Position numbers and translations under genes: made by a program. This document shows positions 39,059 to 53,654 of a stretch of DNA of 64,000 nt, one piece after another (position 1 is the first letter of the stretch; every line of letters starts with the position of its first letter). The stretch is from the NCBI GenBank assembly GCA_013397795.1, contig VZTJ01003851.1, forward strand, positions 1,044,324-1,108,323, in the 5' to 3' direction. This DNA comes from Orthonyx spaldingii. Lineage: Eukaryota; Chordata; Aves; Passeriformes; Orthonychidae. A model generated the notes under the pieces. That model was not told the DNA's origin, searched no databases, and saw only the letters and a list, made by a program, of their open reading frames with translations.

Positions 39059-41378
39059 GTCTTGATGTCTTTTTAACCAGCATTCTGGAAACTGAGAACA
39101 GTTGCAGGTGAAGATCTGTTTGTTTATGTGCTGGTGGAGGAGGTGTTTTCATTAGGGTTGACTCGTCTGGTCTCCCATGAGGAGGAACAGTAAGCTAAAA
39201 GGACACTGTCAACTTGAAATCCAGAGAATGTGCATGATGAATGGAGAGCTGTGTCCAATATTACACCCACTGTTGAGCTCCCTGCTGGAGATCTGTGGTT
39301 TTTATAAGCCTGTCTTCTGACTGTGTGGGTTTATCATGCAGTGAAGGAGTAAAAACACACTTCAAACAAAGTTCTGTTAAGTGAACAAAGGAGTGCAGAA
39401 GAAAAATACCAGAGTGGGAAGGGAGGGAAGGCAGCATCTCCAGCTTCTCAGTTACATCCATTGTAGCCACTGCTTGACCCAGTGGGAAACTGGAAGGGGT
39501 ACATTTTTACAGTTTCACATTTATTAGGATCAGTAAAGTGGAAAGGTTGTTACCTTTGCCCCAGTGATACAGGAGTTTTCAGCACCTTGATGTGTATACT
39601 CAGAAAACTGGTAGCATTTGACATATGTCAGTAGGTCAGTGTCTTTTCACAATATAAGAACAATTTTAAGAATGGTATCTCTTGTGAAAAAGACATTGGG
39701 TTCTTTCTTGAGCCCTTTTTATCCCATAAAGCTGTAATTTTGATGAAAAATGATTGCCTAATTAATGCTTTAGAAATTTGCATTTTTTGTTGATAGTAGG
39801 CTGCAGATTTGTTGAAATATTCAGATGCTTCTTAGAGGGTGCCTGTAAGCATCCTTCTTCTCCAGCTCCAACAAACTACTGCCTCATCTGTGTGTCTTGT
39901 CTTTGGCAAAAGAAACAATTTTCAATATGAAGTTGTCTGATAGTAGGCCACTGACTGTGGTGTTTTGTGGTTTATGCTTCAGGCATGTTGTTTCAGAAAT
40001 TCTGTGTTGCCTGCTGGTGAAAGGCATAGTGGCATGAAATACCAGTTAAGTGTAAAATTCTGAACAGCCTTCTCTGGAAATTATACTTATGTTGAATAAA
40101 TACATGTCTTTAGTAAGGGACAAACACCTTTGGCATATGGGCATGGTAGTCAGGGTAAGCCAGAAATGAAGAAGGTGGTATGGAGAAGTTGTTTATTAAT
40201 CATTTTAACAAGTGTCTTTAAAAGCTAGGACCCACTGATAAATTTCTAGTTCACATGAGTAAGGACAAACATTGCTGAGGAGCTAGTTATTTTTGACAGA
40301 CTGCAATAGATTCCACAATACCTTTATGTGGAATACCTGAATGGTATCATCTGAAATTCGTGAGTGAAGTCTGATATGGTGAGGGCCTCTGTGACTGCTG
40401 GCCCTGTGGCTTAGCTGAATTAAGCTGAATATACTAATCTGGATATGGTATCATCTGCACTGGATTTACAGTGTATTAAAATTGTGGTTAAGGTGAGTGA
40501 AAACTGTCTAGCACATGTGTAATGATTTAACACTAATATACTACATCTACAATATAATATATGTTATTGTATTAAGGAAAGTTTAGAGCTATTGGCCACT
40601 CTATGCCCAATTACTTTTATTTAACTAGCATCTTCACTTTTCTGTCTTGCTACATTACTGTGCTTTTACTTCAGGGAGAAAAAGAGTTGGAGGCATGTGT
40701 TTTCCCTTCATCCGTCTCTCTGAGGTGCACATTAATATTTGATTCAAACTTGTTCTATAAAGTTCTGCTTAATTCAGTTTGGGCACTACTTTGAATATAT
40801 AATAATGGTGTTTGTGTCATGGACAGCGCTTTGTAATTTGCTTTATGGGCAAGTCTGCTGCTGGCAGTGTGTATTGTCAAAGTGACCTTCCTTTCAGAGG
40901 GAGAAAACCAATAACTCCTGTCCCTCTCCCTCCCCGGCAGCTCCCACAGAAGTGTCTTCACAAGTAGTTTTGACCCATTACTCCAAAAACAGGACTTGAA
41001 CCTACAAATCTAGTTCACCCGAGCAGTCTCACTGAAATCCAGCAATGAAGGATTCCTTTGGTGACAAAAGGCCTACAGATCTGTGTTGTGCAAGTCAGCC
41101 ATTTACTTGAGGCAAAACCCACAAAAGGGTTTGCGTGCATTGGTGTGGAGCGCCCTGAGTTGTGATCCCTATGGATCTTGCATGCCTGAGCCAGGAATGT
41201 AGCTACTGGCTGTGCCAGGCTGAATGCATTGTGCACCTCAGAGCTGCGTTCCCAGTGGCCAGCATGGCAGGGGAAGTGCTGCCAGTGTCACCCAATGCAA
41301 AGGGTGCCTCAGAAGGAGGTGAAACTCCAGGGCTGCACCTGCCAGCCTGCTGGGTGTCTCACTGGGTACCACAGTGGC

Positions 41379-41411
41379 TTAGGGTTAACTGTTAGAGTTT
41401 AAAAACCCTAA
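41379..41411. repeat. Short inverted repeat with telomere-like arms
   Basis: TTAGGGTT at 41379-41386 and AACCCTAA at 41404-41411 are perfectly complementary, separated by 17 bases. The arms match vertebrate telomere units, but only one unit is present on each side, so chance is a fair explanation. Confidence 0.6.
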
Positions 41412-41446
41412 CCTGCTTTTGGTAAGGTAGTAATAATTTATATATT

Positions 41447-41543
41447 AAAAAAAAAAAAAACAAAAACAAAATAAACACACCAAAAACCCAACCAACCAAA
41501 CAAAAAACTCCTCACAAAAATACCAAAACAAAAAACTCCCCAA
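41447..41543 (+). repeat. A/C-rich low-complexity tract
   Basis: The tract starts with A14 and continues with A runs separated by C, including CCAA-type units. It could be the tail of an old retroposed copy, but no element body is recognised upstream. Confidence 0.75.
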
Positions 41544-44500
41544 CTGTGTATCTCAGTAGATGACAAACATGCAGGTGTAGAAGAATTGGGATTTCTAGCA
41601 TTTGCGTCCTGTCATGGGTTTTGCCCTTAGTGCCTGACTTCCAGACAGAGAAATGACAGGTGCAGATGAAACATGAAAGGCTGAAGCTGTTTCAGTACAT
41701 CTGAGGAGTGTGTGACACTCCTTCAGGAGCAAGCGCCTGAGCCCCGTTAGCGCTGTGCTCTAGGGCAGTCTCACTTGTTAACTCCAGCACGGCTTTGGTT
41801 TCGGGCAGGTGATCTGCCTCTCAGTTTGAGAGTGGTCAAGTTAAACCTGTCTGTGGGAGGTGTCCTTGAGCCCTGAAACTAGAAAGAGGCCTGACCTTAC
41901 AGGAGTTGCAGCCAAGGAGAAGTACCCTGTTGCTGTCCTTACCACTGGCTGCAGGAAAACAATCACATTTTGTAGAGCTTTTTTAGAATTTTACTTCACT
42001 TGAAACGTGAACAAGACGGAGCAATATCACTGCTTTTACTGGGGGAGGTGAAAAAACATATTACTTCAAGTCAATCAAAACATGATGAAGCCTCATCTTG
42101 CTTCTGACTGTTTTAAATGGTAACTTGCCGTGAAAGCAGGGATTTCAGCTCAAAATATTGCTGCCTGTTTGGAGCAAAATAGAACCTTTGACATCTTGAC
42201 TTTTTACTGTTGTATAAAATCAGCAGCAGTTTTGCAGAGCTTTTAGGTGTGGATAGAGCTAAATCATCTTGCAGAAAATGACTGTTGGATTTTTCCTGAC
42301 CAGCTCTATTCGTTGTGTACCATGAATTTGAATGAATGTTTTTCATCTGAAAAAGCTATCAAAAAAGATAGCCTGGCAATATCAACTGATTTGAATTAGA
42401 TGGTCTGAGTTAAGTAGTTTTTTCAAGAGGAAAGAGGACGGCAAATTAATTTTAGACTTGCTGCCCTTCCCAAAATGCAGCTCCTTTTTTGCATCAAAGA
42501 CACCTCAGTTTGAATGGATCTACTGATGTTGTTTGTGACAAGGTGTTATGGGGAGAGGTTACCCCACATTTTTCAGCCCAGCTTCTCCTGATTCAGAGAA
42601 CTCTTGCACCTCTGAAGGTCGCCCCTTCTGCACTATAATTTTCTGAAGTATCTGTGAATAGTAAGTCCTTCTTGCTTCAGGCAGAAACCTAAATTTTTAG
42701 AGCAAGTTCGTTGATGTTCATCCTACTGAGATGTGGTATAACATGATGAAGTCTACAAGGCAGTTGCAGTGTCAGAATGTTTTGATGAGAACAGGAAAGG
42801 TCACCCCTCTGTGCTTATTTGTTTTACTTTGTTTTGGTGGATTTTTTAGGAAGCAGCAATGACTGGAGGCCTTTTCTAGTCTAGGGAAATTCTTTGTTCC
42901 ATCCTGCTTTAGGTTCCCGGTGGCTACAACCAGGAAGGAGAGATGTTGAGAAGCGGTGTGAGTGATGTGTTCAGTGCTTTAAAGTACAAAGGAGCTCAGT
43001 CAGAGCTCCTCAGAGGAGCCAGAAATACTTTTAATTGTATTGCATACTGTGCTGTGAGAGCAGTTACTCTGCTCTCCCCAAAACAAAGGCATTATCGTCA
43101 ACCAGCCCGAACAAAAAGACTCTACCTCAACATAGCTCACTTTGCTTCACAGCTCTTGGGGTGGCCTCTGGAAGATCTTCTGCACATCCTCCAAGCTCCC
43201 TTGCAGTGGCTCTGGGAGCTCTGAAAGATAGATTAACATCTAAAGCTTTGGCTGTGTAGGGACGATTATAACCTGAAATTGAGACTTTACATTTCAGACA
43301 AAATGTACCATCAGAACTGAGGCTGTCAGAAATGCTTGAAAAATATTGGTTAATTCACCAAAGTGTTGCTGCTCGCAGTGGTGAATTTGGAAAGTGTTTT
43401 GAAGCTGAAAGTGATGGTAATGGCACCAACACAATGTATGAAGAAGGGGAGAAGTAGATGGGGTGGAGGGACATTGAAGAGGTCAAGGGAAGAGCTGGCT
43501 GAAGCAGGCAGAGTAAGCTGCCCTTGTGTGTTTGTGACTGAGGACATTTGCTTTAACAGAAAAGAAGTGTTTGGCACCACTTTAACATGAAAATAACTTG
43601 TTTTAGTGATTTTGGGAGGAGTAAAGAGGAAACCTCAAATGATTGGCTTGGCTTGGATGAAGTATCTTCTCTGTTTAAAATTGTCCTTTTCCTCTTGGCT
43701 CCAGTTTTCCTCTGTTAACAGATTTGACCAAAATAGTCCTCGAGCCTTTTTGGTATAGTCCAAGTTGAAAATATTTTTGCCAGATAATCTCAATCATGGC
43801 AGGTCTGAGTTTGCTATATGAAGCTATACAGAGAAGTTAAACAGGCTGTGAGAATGAAGACTAATATTAAATTCCTGTTCAGGTTTGTGCTTTTTTAAAG
43901 AAAACCTTATAATTCCATGAGAATTCTCTAATGAGCTGTCTGGTGATTCTTAACATCCTTTTTCTTTACAATTTCTATTATTTTACTTGATATAATAGCG
44001 GTGGGGAGGGAGTGGGGTTGGAGTTTTTTGTTTTGCTGGTTTTTAACGAATAAACTTTAACATTCATTTGAAGGCTTTTTATTGTATTAATAAAGACCTT
44101 TCAACCTCCCTTGTTTTTGAACAACCTGTGTGTGAAAGAGCACTTTGCGTAATGTTGATCTTTGACTTGCAGCTGTACCACTTACAAAAAAGACAGCTCT
44201 GAAGGTTTTCCTGGCATGACTTTGGAATATCATGTATTTCCTATCTTGGCTCCTGATAACAGGGTACAGATAATTATGTTGGGTTTTTTATTTTTATTTT
44301 TTTAACAAGTATGTTGGTTTTTTCCCCCCTTTGTGCCTGACCTTTAAACCACAGAATTGCTTTGGGGCTTATAGTTGAAGTTGATGCTGTTGCCCAGAAT
44401 AATTGAAAAGAATTGTTGTTGGTTCGGTCAGAAGTTCTCCAAGCCAGAAGCCACCACAGTGGACGATGAAAGTGCTGGGCACACAGCTTCATTCCATACC

Positions 44501-47500
44501 TGGTCATTTTTTAGGACTTAGCAGAGAAGACCAGCTCGTAGCCCAGTTTGGATGATGGTGATGATTGTATCCTCTAGCCAGCTGCTTTCACCCCAGGGAC
44601 AGGGGAGGAGAGCAGGTGTAAGCAAAAGCAACTCTCAAATCCTTAAAAGAAAGGATATTTGTTTGTTCCTTATGTGTTTTTCCTTATGGGCAGACCCTCA
44701 CTAGGCAGCTATGGTATGTTTTTTTCCAAGGAAAAAGAGCATCTCTAAGACTCAGAATGAAAACCTCTGTTGTCTGAGTAGGCAGTTAGACTGTTTCTTG
44801 TCTTAAACTGTATGTAAATGCTCAGTGTTTATTCTTGGTGGGGAGGTTAATGGTGGAGGGCATTCATTTCTTATGGTGAAGTTAATGACCTCTTGCATGT
44901 TTTTAGACCTCCCTGTGAACAGGTCCTCTTGCATGCTGTCACTGTATGCTAATGAAGTTTGAATTACAGAGAGGGAGCCCATATCCAGTAAGATTTTTGT
45001 CTAAAGATCAGCAAAAATGCCAGTTCTGTTGGCTATCTGCCTCCCTGGGAAGTAACTGAAAACTCCTAAATTTGCTTCTGGGGTTCATCTGTGAGACAGC
45101 CAACAGATTATGAAATTTTTGGATGTTATCACTCTGTGCAGCTTTTAAATTGATGATTTCATCAAGAAACACTCTGTCCCATTTCTAAATTAATTGAAAA
45201 TGTTTTGCTGGTTTCGCTCTCTTCAAGAAGGAATAAAACTATTTAAAACTAATCTTTTGAATAGTGCAGTATCTGAGGTCATTCATAATTTTAATTTACA
45301 GTCTTTAGCTAAATATGCAGGCCTTTCTTTGCAAATATTAGATTCTCCAGGTATCTTTGAATGGTCAGTGATTTTTATATTCATTACACCTCATACTTTG
45401 GACTTGTGAAGAGAAATAGCAGTTGGATTTTTGTTTTATTTTTATTTTTTAATATCTCTTCTATTCTATTCAGAAAGGCTGATGTGAACCACCTTTACAA
45501 GGAAAAAAAGCTGTTTAATGCAACCCATATTATTAGTTGTAATCACTGTTGAAAAACTTTGTAAGCCCATCAGCCTACAACTGGGATAAGATCAGTATGC
45601 AGAAGCTGACAAGCTGAAGAGCCAGATTTAACTCTCAGTATAGCAGGCTGTATGCTCTCAAAAAACCCCATACATAGCATTGGCTTCAATTTCTTTTGAA
45701 CACTTCTTTAGGAGTTTCCCTTTTGTAGGAAAAGTAGTGAGCCCAAAAATTTGACTGAGAAGAGAGCTGCTAAATGTTGTGACCTTGTGGATGAAACATC
45801 CCCTACATTTAAAGGTCAGAAGTGACCTTTTGTGCACTGGGGGAGGTAGAAGACAAGCATTGACTGTCTTTCTTGCTTAGGGCAGCATTACTGACATGTT
45901 TGAAAACTGCAGAACTCCTTGTCCTAATGTTCAAGTGGGGCTGCCAAAAAGGAACAAACAGGGCTGCAGATAAAAGTGTGCAGGGAAGACTGTGTCCCTT
46001 TTCCTCCTCCTCAGTCATCACAGGCAGGGTGGGGGGAGCATCGCTTTGCACTGCTTGATGACTCGACATTCACAGCAATTTGCTGCTGGTCCTGTAAAAG
46101 CTTAAAAAAATTTCTCTCATTTATAGACTTTTTTTTTAAACCACTGATCATCAGCGTGATTCAGTGACTTCTTTAAGGGTGAGGTAACCTTGTCTCTGCT
46201 CTTGCTTACATTTTCAGCAAATCTTAATTCAGAATTGTGAGATTACATTGTTTGGAGTTGGTTTGGTTTTTTTTCTCCGCATGCAAAAGAGTTAGTTCTG
46301 CTTTATGAAGCTGGGTATATAGATACAGGTGTTAAACAAGTCAGCCAAATCTTGCTTTTGTGGTCAACTCCTCCATGATTTGTGTCTTGCAGAAGATGTC
46401 TGTCATCCTCTTAGAGCTAGTGTGGCACAGCAGGACTGTGCTGAGAACAACCTGGGCCTGCACGTGGACAGCATTGCTTTGGTTTTATTTCCTTGGGTAG
46501 AGCAAGTCTCGGACCCAAGATATGCCTGCATGGCAAGTGCACGCCTGTGCCAAGGTGTGCAGAGGAGCTGACGTGTGAGATTCAGGAGAGCCCCAGCAGC
46601 CCAGAGTAGCATGGTGCTCGTGTGCCTCCACTGCTTCCAGGACCACCGTGATGTGTTCCTGGTTGCTGTGAGTGTATCTGTGTGGCAGCCTGTGGTGTTG
46701 TAGAGGCTGTACTTTACTTCTTGAGACAAGAGAGCAATGACCAGAAAGTGGATTAACTAGATGAATGCTCATTTTCATAGCATCAGACTACTCAAACCAG
46801 CTTTTTAAAAAGTTGTTACTAAACTTAAATAATTTTTACTATTATTGTTATTATTCTGCTATTATTTTCTTTTTTTACATTATCTGCCCCATGGAAGAAG
46901 AGTGATTGTGTTCCATAGGAGCTTCGTCTAGAACAGCTACCCACAAACTTTAAGATGACATGGTGCTATGATAGTATGTAATCTTTATCTTCAATCAGCC
47001 TTTTTTAAAGAAGGATGCATGTAAATTGGATCACCATGAGAACTGGAGAGTACTTCTTGATGAGTGAGAAATTACCAAAGTAAACTGGTTCAGAGGGCTT
47101 GCAGCTCAAGTTTAATTTTGAAGTTGTAGTACATTTCTGTGGATTTCTTAATGTCATTGGACCGTTGTTGACACTCTCTTCCAAAAGTGAAATATCACAG
47201 AAATATTAAGAAAATGCAGGTGTGAGCAATTCTGCAAGGGAAATAAAATCTGTTTGCCAATAATATAGTTACCCCAACTGTGATAAGAATTTCTTCCATA
47301 ATCAGCAGTATGTTGCCTCTGTGAGGTATAATTTCTGAGAAAATATCTTGAAAATGGCTATCAGACCACATCACGTAGATTTACATTATGATTGTTGGTA
47401 TGGGAACTTGCTAAACCTTTTTAAATTGTGACAAGTATGTAGCTGTGAACTCTTCCACATCATACTTTAAGAAGGGGGTGGGGGACAACAGGAGAAACTC

Positions 47501-47699
47501 CTCATGTTGTTTAAAGGAATGATCACCTATGGGTTTTTTACCCAATCCCATTGTAAAAATTTATTTTCTGTAACTGATCTCTCCCTAGAGCTAACAGATT
47601 CCTTTCTAGAAGTACTTTTTCAGTAGTTTTTCCATTAAGCTACTTTTTAATAGTTCTTCTAACATCTCTGATGTGATCTGTAGGTTTGAAGGAAGCAAT

Positions 47700-47985
47700 C
47701 TCGCTGAACAGAATAGGGATAACTTCAAAGCCAGGGCCTCATCCAGCCAGATTTTGAGTATCTCCCAGAACAGATTGAACAAACCCAGCTCTGAATCTCG
47801 CCTTCATATGTCAAGTGCTGCAGCAGCTTTGTGGACATTCACTGGACTCACTCCAGTACGTCAGTCTTTCTTTTCCCAGGACTCCCAAACCAGACCGAGT
47901 ACTCCAGATGTGGTCTCACAAATGCTGCATAGAGAGGAATAATTACTTCCTTCCACCTGACAGCTAATTAAATTGCTTATTTGGT
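47700..47985 (-). mobile_element. CR1 LINE fragment, antisense to the plus strand
   Basis: The plus strand reads as the reverse complement of the CR1 3' portion: 'ggactcactccagtac' near 47845, then 'gtactccagatgtggtctc' near 47900, then 'gcatagagaggaataattac'. These correspond in order to conserved blocks of avian CR1 upstream of the 3' untranslated end. The copy is diverged by many substitutions and truncated at both ends. An 89-codon plus-strand frame over it (47673-47942) is an artefact of the repeat. Family assignment is from remembered consensus. Confidence 0.85.
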
Positions 47986-50900
47986 GCCAGATCTTCAGCT
48001 GCTGCCAGTTATCTTAATTTCTCTCAAGCTGGAGCTGGTGGAAACTCTCCCTTATGGGAGTGTACTTGTAGGCTCTCTCACTCAAAGAGAGTTGGAGTAG
48101 TGATGGTCCTTTGCTTCAGTTACATGAAGGAGGTGACCAATCCAGTGTTTGTGCACAGAAAACTGCAAAGGTTTTTCACTTCCCTCTAGAATTTTTTGCA
48201 CCAGTCCTTCACACTTCCTATTGCAATATAACCTGAAGCAGTAAGATTGTATCACATGTTTTGGTAAAACAGTGAACAAAATGCATAGTAAAAACAGCAT
48301 ATGCAAAGAGATGCATTGTGTGTATTCTGTTTGTTTTCCTAGCATTACTTTGGCTGTTAGCTAAGTTACCCACTTTAAAGTTAATGAAATATGAGAATTG
48401 AAATAAGAGTTGTGCCACCCAGGTGAGCCTCACAGAAGCTGTGGGACAAAAACTTGTGCTTAAAATTTTATACCCAGAAGGTGTTTCTTCTCCTCTAGAT
48501 TTCTGAGGCTCTGTCATTGTGAGTTGGGCTGTTACAGGTGACTGACGTACTACATGTGATTTCCTGTAGTTAGTGTTTTTTAAGGTCTAATCTTCCTACG
48601 CTATTTGATTATTTTTTTCCAAACACACACAAAATGAAAATTTCATGATTAGTAGTTTAAGTACTGAAATCAATATTTGCCTGAAAAAACACAGAACAAT
48701 TGAGTACAAGGTAAACCTCCAACCATGAGCAAACCTATGCACATGGGGTTTATCCTACAGTTGTTACTGCTTCTAAGAATGTGTGGTTTACTAGCTCGGA
48801 GGTCCAGTGTGGGAGAGCAGCTAAAAGTTTAAATTTTATACATGCATGTGCCTGCTTTAATGTGTAATGTATTAATGTCTAAACATTTAGGAAATTCTGA
48901 CTCACAAGTAGCTGTGGCAGGGTAAGTAAATGGGGTGATGAGAGCATGCTGTCTGCTGCTTGACTGGTGGTCAGGGAGATGGCTGGGCTGAGCGCTTCCT
49001 GTGCCTGGAGGACCTCCTGGGTATCTATTCCATCAAAGAAAAAGGAAGCCTTAACAGCCCACTGGTGTAAAAGGAAGTGGTAGAGAGGTTTGAGCTGGGG
49101 AAGGTGGCCAAGGACGGGGAAATTTCAGGCTGCTTTTTTTTTCTTGTCTTTTTTTTTTTAAATTTAACCTTTAATATTTGTTCCCACCAGAGAAGATGTT
49201 CAAAGTCTCCCTTCCTACTCTGGATGTTGCTACCAGTTTTCCTCCTCTGGTTTTTCTTTGGGTGTTTGTTCTGGCTCTGTGGCACTGACTGTGGCTGCCA
49301 GAAGCTCCTTTAGTGGTCCGTCTTTCATCTGTTTGGTTCCTATAACTCTGCTTACAGCAATCCTGTCCAGCAATATCCCTGCTTACCTCGGTCTTCTCCA
49401 CTGCTCACCTTCCTTGCCTTGCCTGCAAATCCTCTCATCTCCCAACACAAATGAGCTGTTTATCCTTGAGCTAATGGGTGTTCACAATGCCCTGATCATA
49501 ATGTTGCAGAACTGCTTATATTCACGGTGATTAAAAATTAAAAAGATGGATTACTTTTTTGCCCAGCCCCAGAAAATTCCTTTATTTTTTCACTCAGTAC
49601 AGTTATCACTGTAGTTTGTTTGCAGCTCAGAGTAAGCGAGAAACCCCTCCTGGTATGGAAGCAACCCTTGGGTTACACAGCTCATTCAGGTTACCGAGGC
49701 ATTGTTATGTAGCAGACGGACTTTGTGCAAGAGATATATCAAAGTGGTGGCTTACTACTAATCTGATCACTGTTTTATGTGCACAAATGGGGAGTTTTGC
49801 CTGTTTACAGTAATTTATGGGCATGCACACCCTGATCCCTCGGGGACACAGACCTTCCCCAGGTACTGTTTGCAGTGCTGGTGAACAGCTCTCGTCATGG
49901 CCGCTCAGGAGGGTGCACGCTTTTATTTATTTGCTTTTATTTAATCAGAAACTGGGGTCACTTGGTCCAGTATTTAAGCTCTCATGGGTGAGAGAGTGAG
50001 AGTTGAGAGGATTCAGAATATTTTTTCCAGTTTTGATTTAAGTCATGTGAAAGTCTCACAAGCTTTCTGGTGTTTGGTTGCAGCTTGAGTAAAATAGTTC
50101 CAATGGGAAGATGAGGGGGATGTGTTCCAACTCACACTTAATATTTGTTTAAATGAGTTATGCAAGATTAAACTTAGGTTATTGTTAACAAGATGGAGAA
50201 GTCACAAAAACTCCTTTTCCTAAGAGTGTTATGTGTATTATCTTGGTAGAAACTTTGGTACATGAGGCAACAGACAGCACTGAGTGCTGGAGATCAGTCT
50301 ACTCCAGACAATTCCAGCACCTCTAGTCTTCTGCGTCCTGACCCTGATCCCTCATTTGAGTAAAATTTGGATGGTGGCAAGACTAGAAGCCAGTGTTACG
50401 AATCCCAAATATTTAAATATTTGAGTGGTTTTGGAGGAGAGAAGGAAGGGGTGGGAGTGTAGAGCTAGAGATGTTACATGTTCATTTGGCCACCAAGGTC
50501 CAAGGCAGTGTGGTGGTAGCTGCTGCTTGAGATCTCAGAGGTGACTATCTTTTTCTTATAGAATAAATGTGTGTGTACTTGTCAACACCTTCTAATTAAA
50601 TCTAATGCATTCAAATTGTGTTGGAGGTCGGCTCCACCAGTGTGAGTCAGGTGTTTTTAATATATATACTTTGATTGCTCTGTCTGGAAGACTAGTTGGT
50701 AGAGTTGATTAGTGGCTGATCTGTGCTGTTTTGAAATTGCTGAGGCATAAACGGGTGTAGTAGAGGCTGATCCTAAAAATATTCGCAATTTTCTTACGTT
50801 AATGTAGGCAGATGTTTCTAAGCAATATGCTGACTTCTTTGTATATTGTTTTTAATCTCTCTGGGAAAAAAAATTAAGAAAAGAGGAAGTCCTCTTTTAA

Positions 50901-53615
50901 AAGAGCGGTAAAAGCTGGAGCATTGCTCAGCATGAGGCATTTAACACTATTTTCTCTTCTCTGTTTTGCAATAGTTAAAGCATTACCAGTGCTGTCCAAA
51001 CAGACAAGCCCACTGACTCCCCATGCCCTCTCCCTTTCCAACCCAGCCGAATCTCAAACCTGCCCGGAGATACAGATGCCCTCCAGAATAGCTGACCTTG
51101 GCTGTCCAAGCCCACTGGCTGCCTATGTGCAATATGTGTATGAACCAAAAATGTCAGAAATGGTCCTTTCATGTTATAGATATGAGTCAGATTTTTTTCT
51201 TCTCATCATCTTGTGACTTTATTCTCTGACAAGCATGTGGTGGCTCACTTCTTGAAAAGCGGTGCCTTGGGGTTTGACCCTAAGCACATCTTGTATTGAC
51301 TGCTGTTTTAAGGTGGCTTCTTATTCCCTCTGGTTTGTTGGTGTAGGAATTTCCAATGTCGTTTTGTCAAGAATACTTCTTAACAACTTAAAAGGGAAAT
51401 TATCACATTTGCTAAAGAGGCAAAGTAAGGGATATGATGTATTAAAACAAAAGGATAGGGAGGATCTCAAGTAACTTTATTTCTGAATCATAATTTTGCA
51501 GACTACCTCTGCTGATATGCTTAAATCTGAGTATGTGCCACATGCTTGGTCTAGAGGTGTAGTATGTGTCGTTGCCTATATATATAGCTAACTGGTTTTG
51601 AACACTTTTTTCTTTGGGTTTTGGTTTTTGGGGGAGTGGGAGAACATGTTAAAGGAGACATCATACCCCTTTTTGACTCGAAGGGAAAGAGACCTGGATG
51701 ATGATTTTTATTAATTAGTAGTGGCCGAGTCATGGAAAAAAGCAGCGTAAACTTTCTTGGCAGTAGTTTTGTTGTGGTTTGGGGGCATTTTTTTCTTTAC
51801 CTGATGTTCACAAGAAACTGCTAACCTAAATTTGGTATTTCTACCAGAGCTCATTTGTGATGAGTTGCCAGAATTCCTCAAATAGATTTTAAGTTCCTTG
51901 TTGGCACCTGTGGTTTGGGTTCCTTTGCTTCAGTTTTTAATTCCAGTTCATTTTTTTTTTTTTCGTCTGTGTACAAATTTGCATTTTTTAGGAGAAATAT
52001 TTATCAAGCAAGCTGAGAATAATATGAAGTATAAGAAATTCTTTGGGTTCACATAATGAGTATTTGAAGATTTGTACCACTTTTATGACTTTTTGAAACT
52101 GTACATTCGGTCTCCTGTCCCTGTAGTGTGAGGGACCACACTGTATAGTTGTCCATATATTGCAAAATTTAAAAAGTATTAAGGAGTACAGTGTGGTTTT
52201 TAATACAGAAAAGAAAAAAGCATGGATTTTTGTATATGTTGTTTCTTGTAGGCATAAACCATAACCAGTTTGTTCACTTGTCCCTCAAACTTGGAGTCTT
52301 TTGATGTCTCAGAGTAAATTTGAAGATGACTGTGAATGATACTCATGACCGATGTTTTTCGGAAGAGGCAGCTGTGTAGAGGAGACACTCTGCTTTTAAC
52401 CCTCCTGAAGAAACTCTTGACGTCGGTGCTTATGGATGCCAAACAACTGGATGCTGCCAAACCAAGTCAGCATGTGCATTTTGCTTGACTAGCCGTAGCT
52501 CTCCTCTCACCTTTTTAGGGTGGCAGGAGACATGGAGCAAAAGAGAAGGTGAAAAGGAAGGCTCAACAATACAGCTGACTAGGAAGTAAGGGGGAGGACA
52601 GGAGGATGCATCAGTAAGAAACAGAGCTTTGTTGGCCTGGTGATTACAACTTGATATTTAAATTCAGTGACCCTGATTTCCAGGAAGTTCAAAGTTGTAG
52701 CTGCTTGATAACCGAAGTAACAAATTTTTTTTATTTTTTTCATTTTTTTCAATGCGGAATCTTTATCAGTAGACTTATTTATCAGGCTTTTGTAGAACAA
52801 AAGTGACCCAAGCCGCTTGAACTTTCAATGCTCAGTAGAGAACTTGAAAGCCTGATAGCCAGTTTGCCTTCTAGGCATACCCAGCAATTTCCCAGACTTG
52901 CTCTACCAGACAGTCATGGCATTTTAGTGACATGACTTGGCTGCATCTGTGTCTCAGTAATGTTCCTCCTCAAGTTTGTTGGAAAAATGGTTAACTTGTG
53001 TGTAACCAGAAATAATGCCTTACTATATTTAAGTTCACATGAATAATACACAGAACAAGTAATTTTCAGTCTCTTCTTCTTAGGAGTAGGGATTTTTAAT
53101 GTCCAAAAGAGATCTTTCCTTTGTATCCCTTTCATTCTCCAGAAGTCCAGGAACTGTCTGCTTGATCCCTTGAAGGTGTTGCTGTTTTGATTTCAGTGAC
53201 AATTATGGAAACTACTTTGTATAAGAAAATTTTGGGGATGAATAGAGCAGAAAGGGGAGCAGACAAAACTTTTCATTCTTTTTGTAGGCTGAGGTTTCTA
53301 TGTCTGTGCTTTAGTCTAGAAGTTTTGACTAGGGCCAGCCCTTTCCTCTGGGAGTATCAGGCTCTGACATTTCATATTTGTTCTGAAATTTTCAACAGCA
53401 CCAAAGGTACCAGTCAACATGCTGCTTTTTTTCTTTACTTCTTCTGCTTTTACTGGAATTGAGATAAAGTCATCCTCTAGAGAAAAAGAAAGAAGGAGGG
53501 AGGGAAGAGGAAGAAATGTATTGCTACAATATTGGGTGCTGAGAAACTTGGTGTTTCTTGGGACTTCCTGTTAAACATTGAATGGTTTGTCAGTTTTGTT
53601 AACCATCTCTTACCC

Positions 53616-53654
53616 TTTTTTTTTTTTTTTTTTGTGTATGTGTGTGTGTGTGTG
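53616..53654 (+). repeat. Poly-T followed by (TG)n microsatellite
   Basis: T18 at 53616-53633 runs into an interrupted TG repeat ending with seven TG units at 53641-53654. This compound simple repeat is likely to be length-variable. Confidence 0.9.

Larger units (their letters stand above)
38241..47699 (+). other. Probable plus-strand intron, no exon recognised
   Basis: The stretch is G+T-biased on the plus strand, as expected for transcribed intron. It carries a CT-rich tract (39021-39058), a small hairpin (41379-41411), an A/C-rich tract (41447-41543) and an ATT-rich patch near 46840. Frames such as 46329-46571 follow a CAG-like acceptor, but the peptide is not recognisable and no good donor follows. 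Confidence 0.5.

Noticed and set aside
41612..41960. Possible solo LTR beginning tgtcatgggtttt
   Set aside because: The first bases resemble some avian LTR ends, but I found no matching CA end, polyadenylation signal in the right place or target-site duplication.
46329..46571. Possible plus-strand exon after a CAG at about 46392
   Set aside because: No adequate donor closes it, a longer minus-strand frame overlaps, and the peptide is unrecognised.
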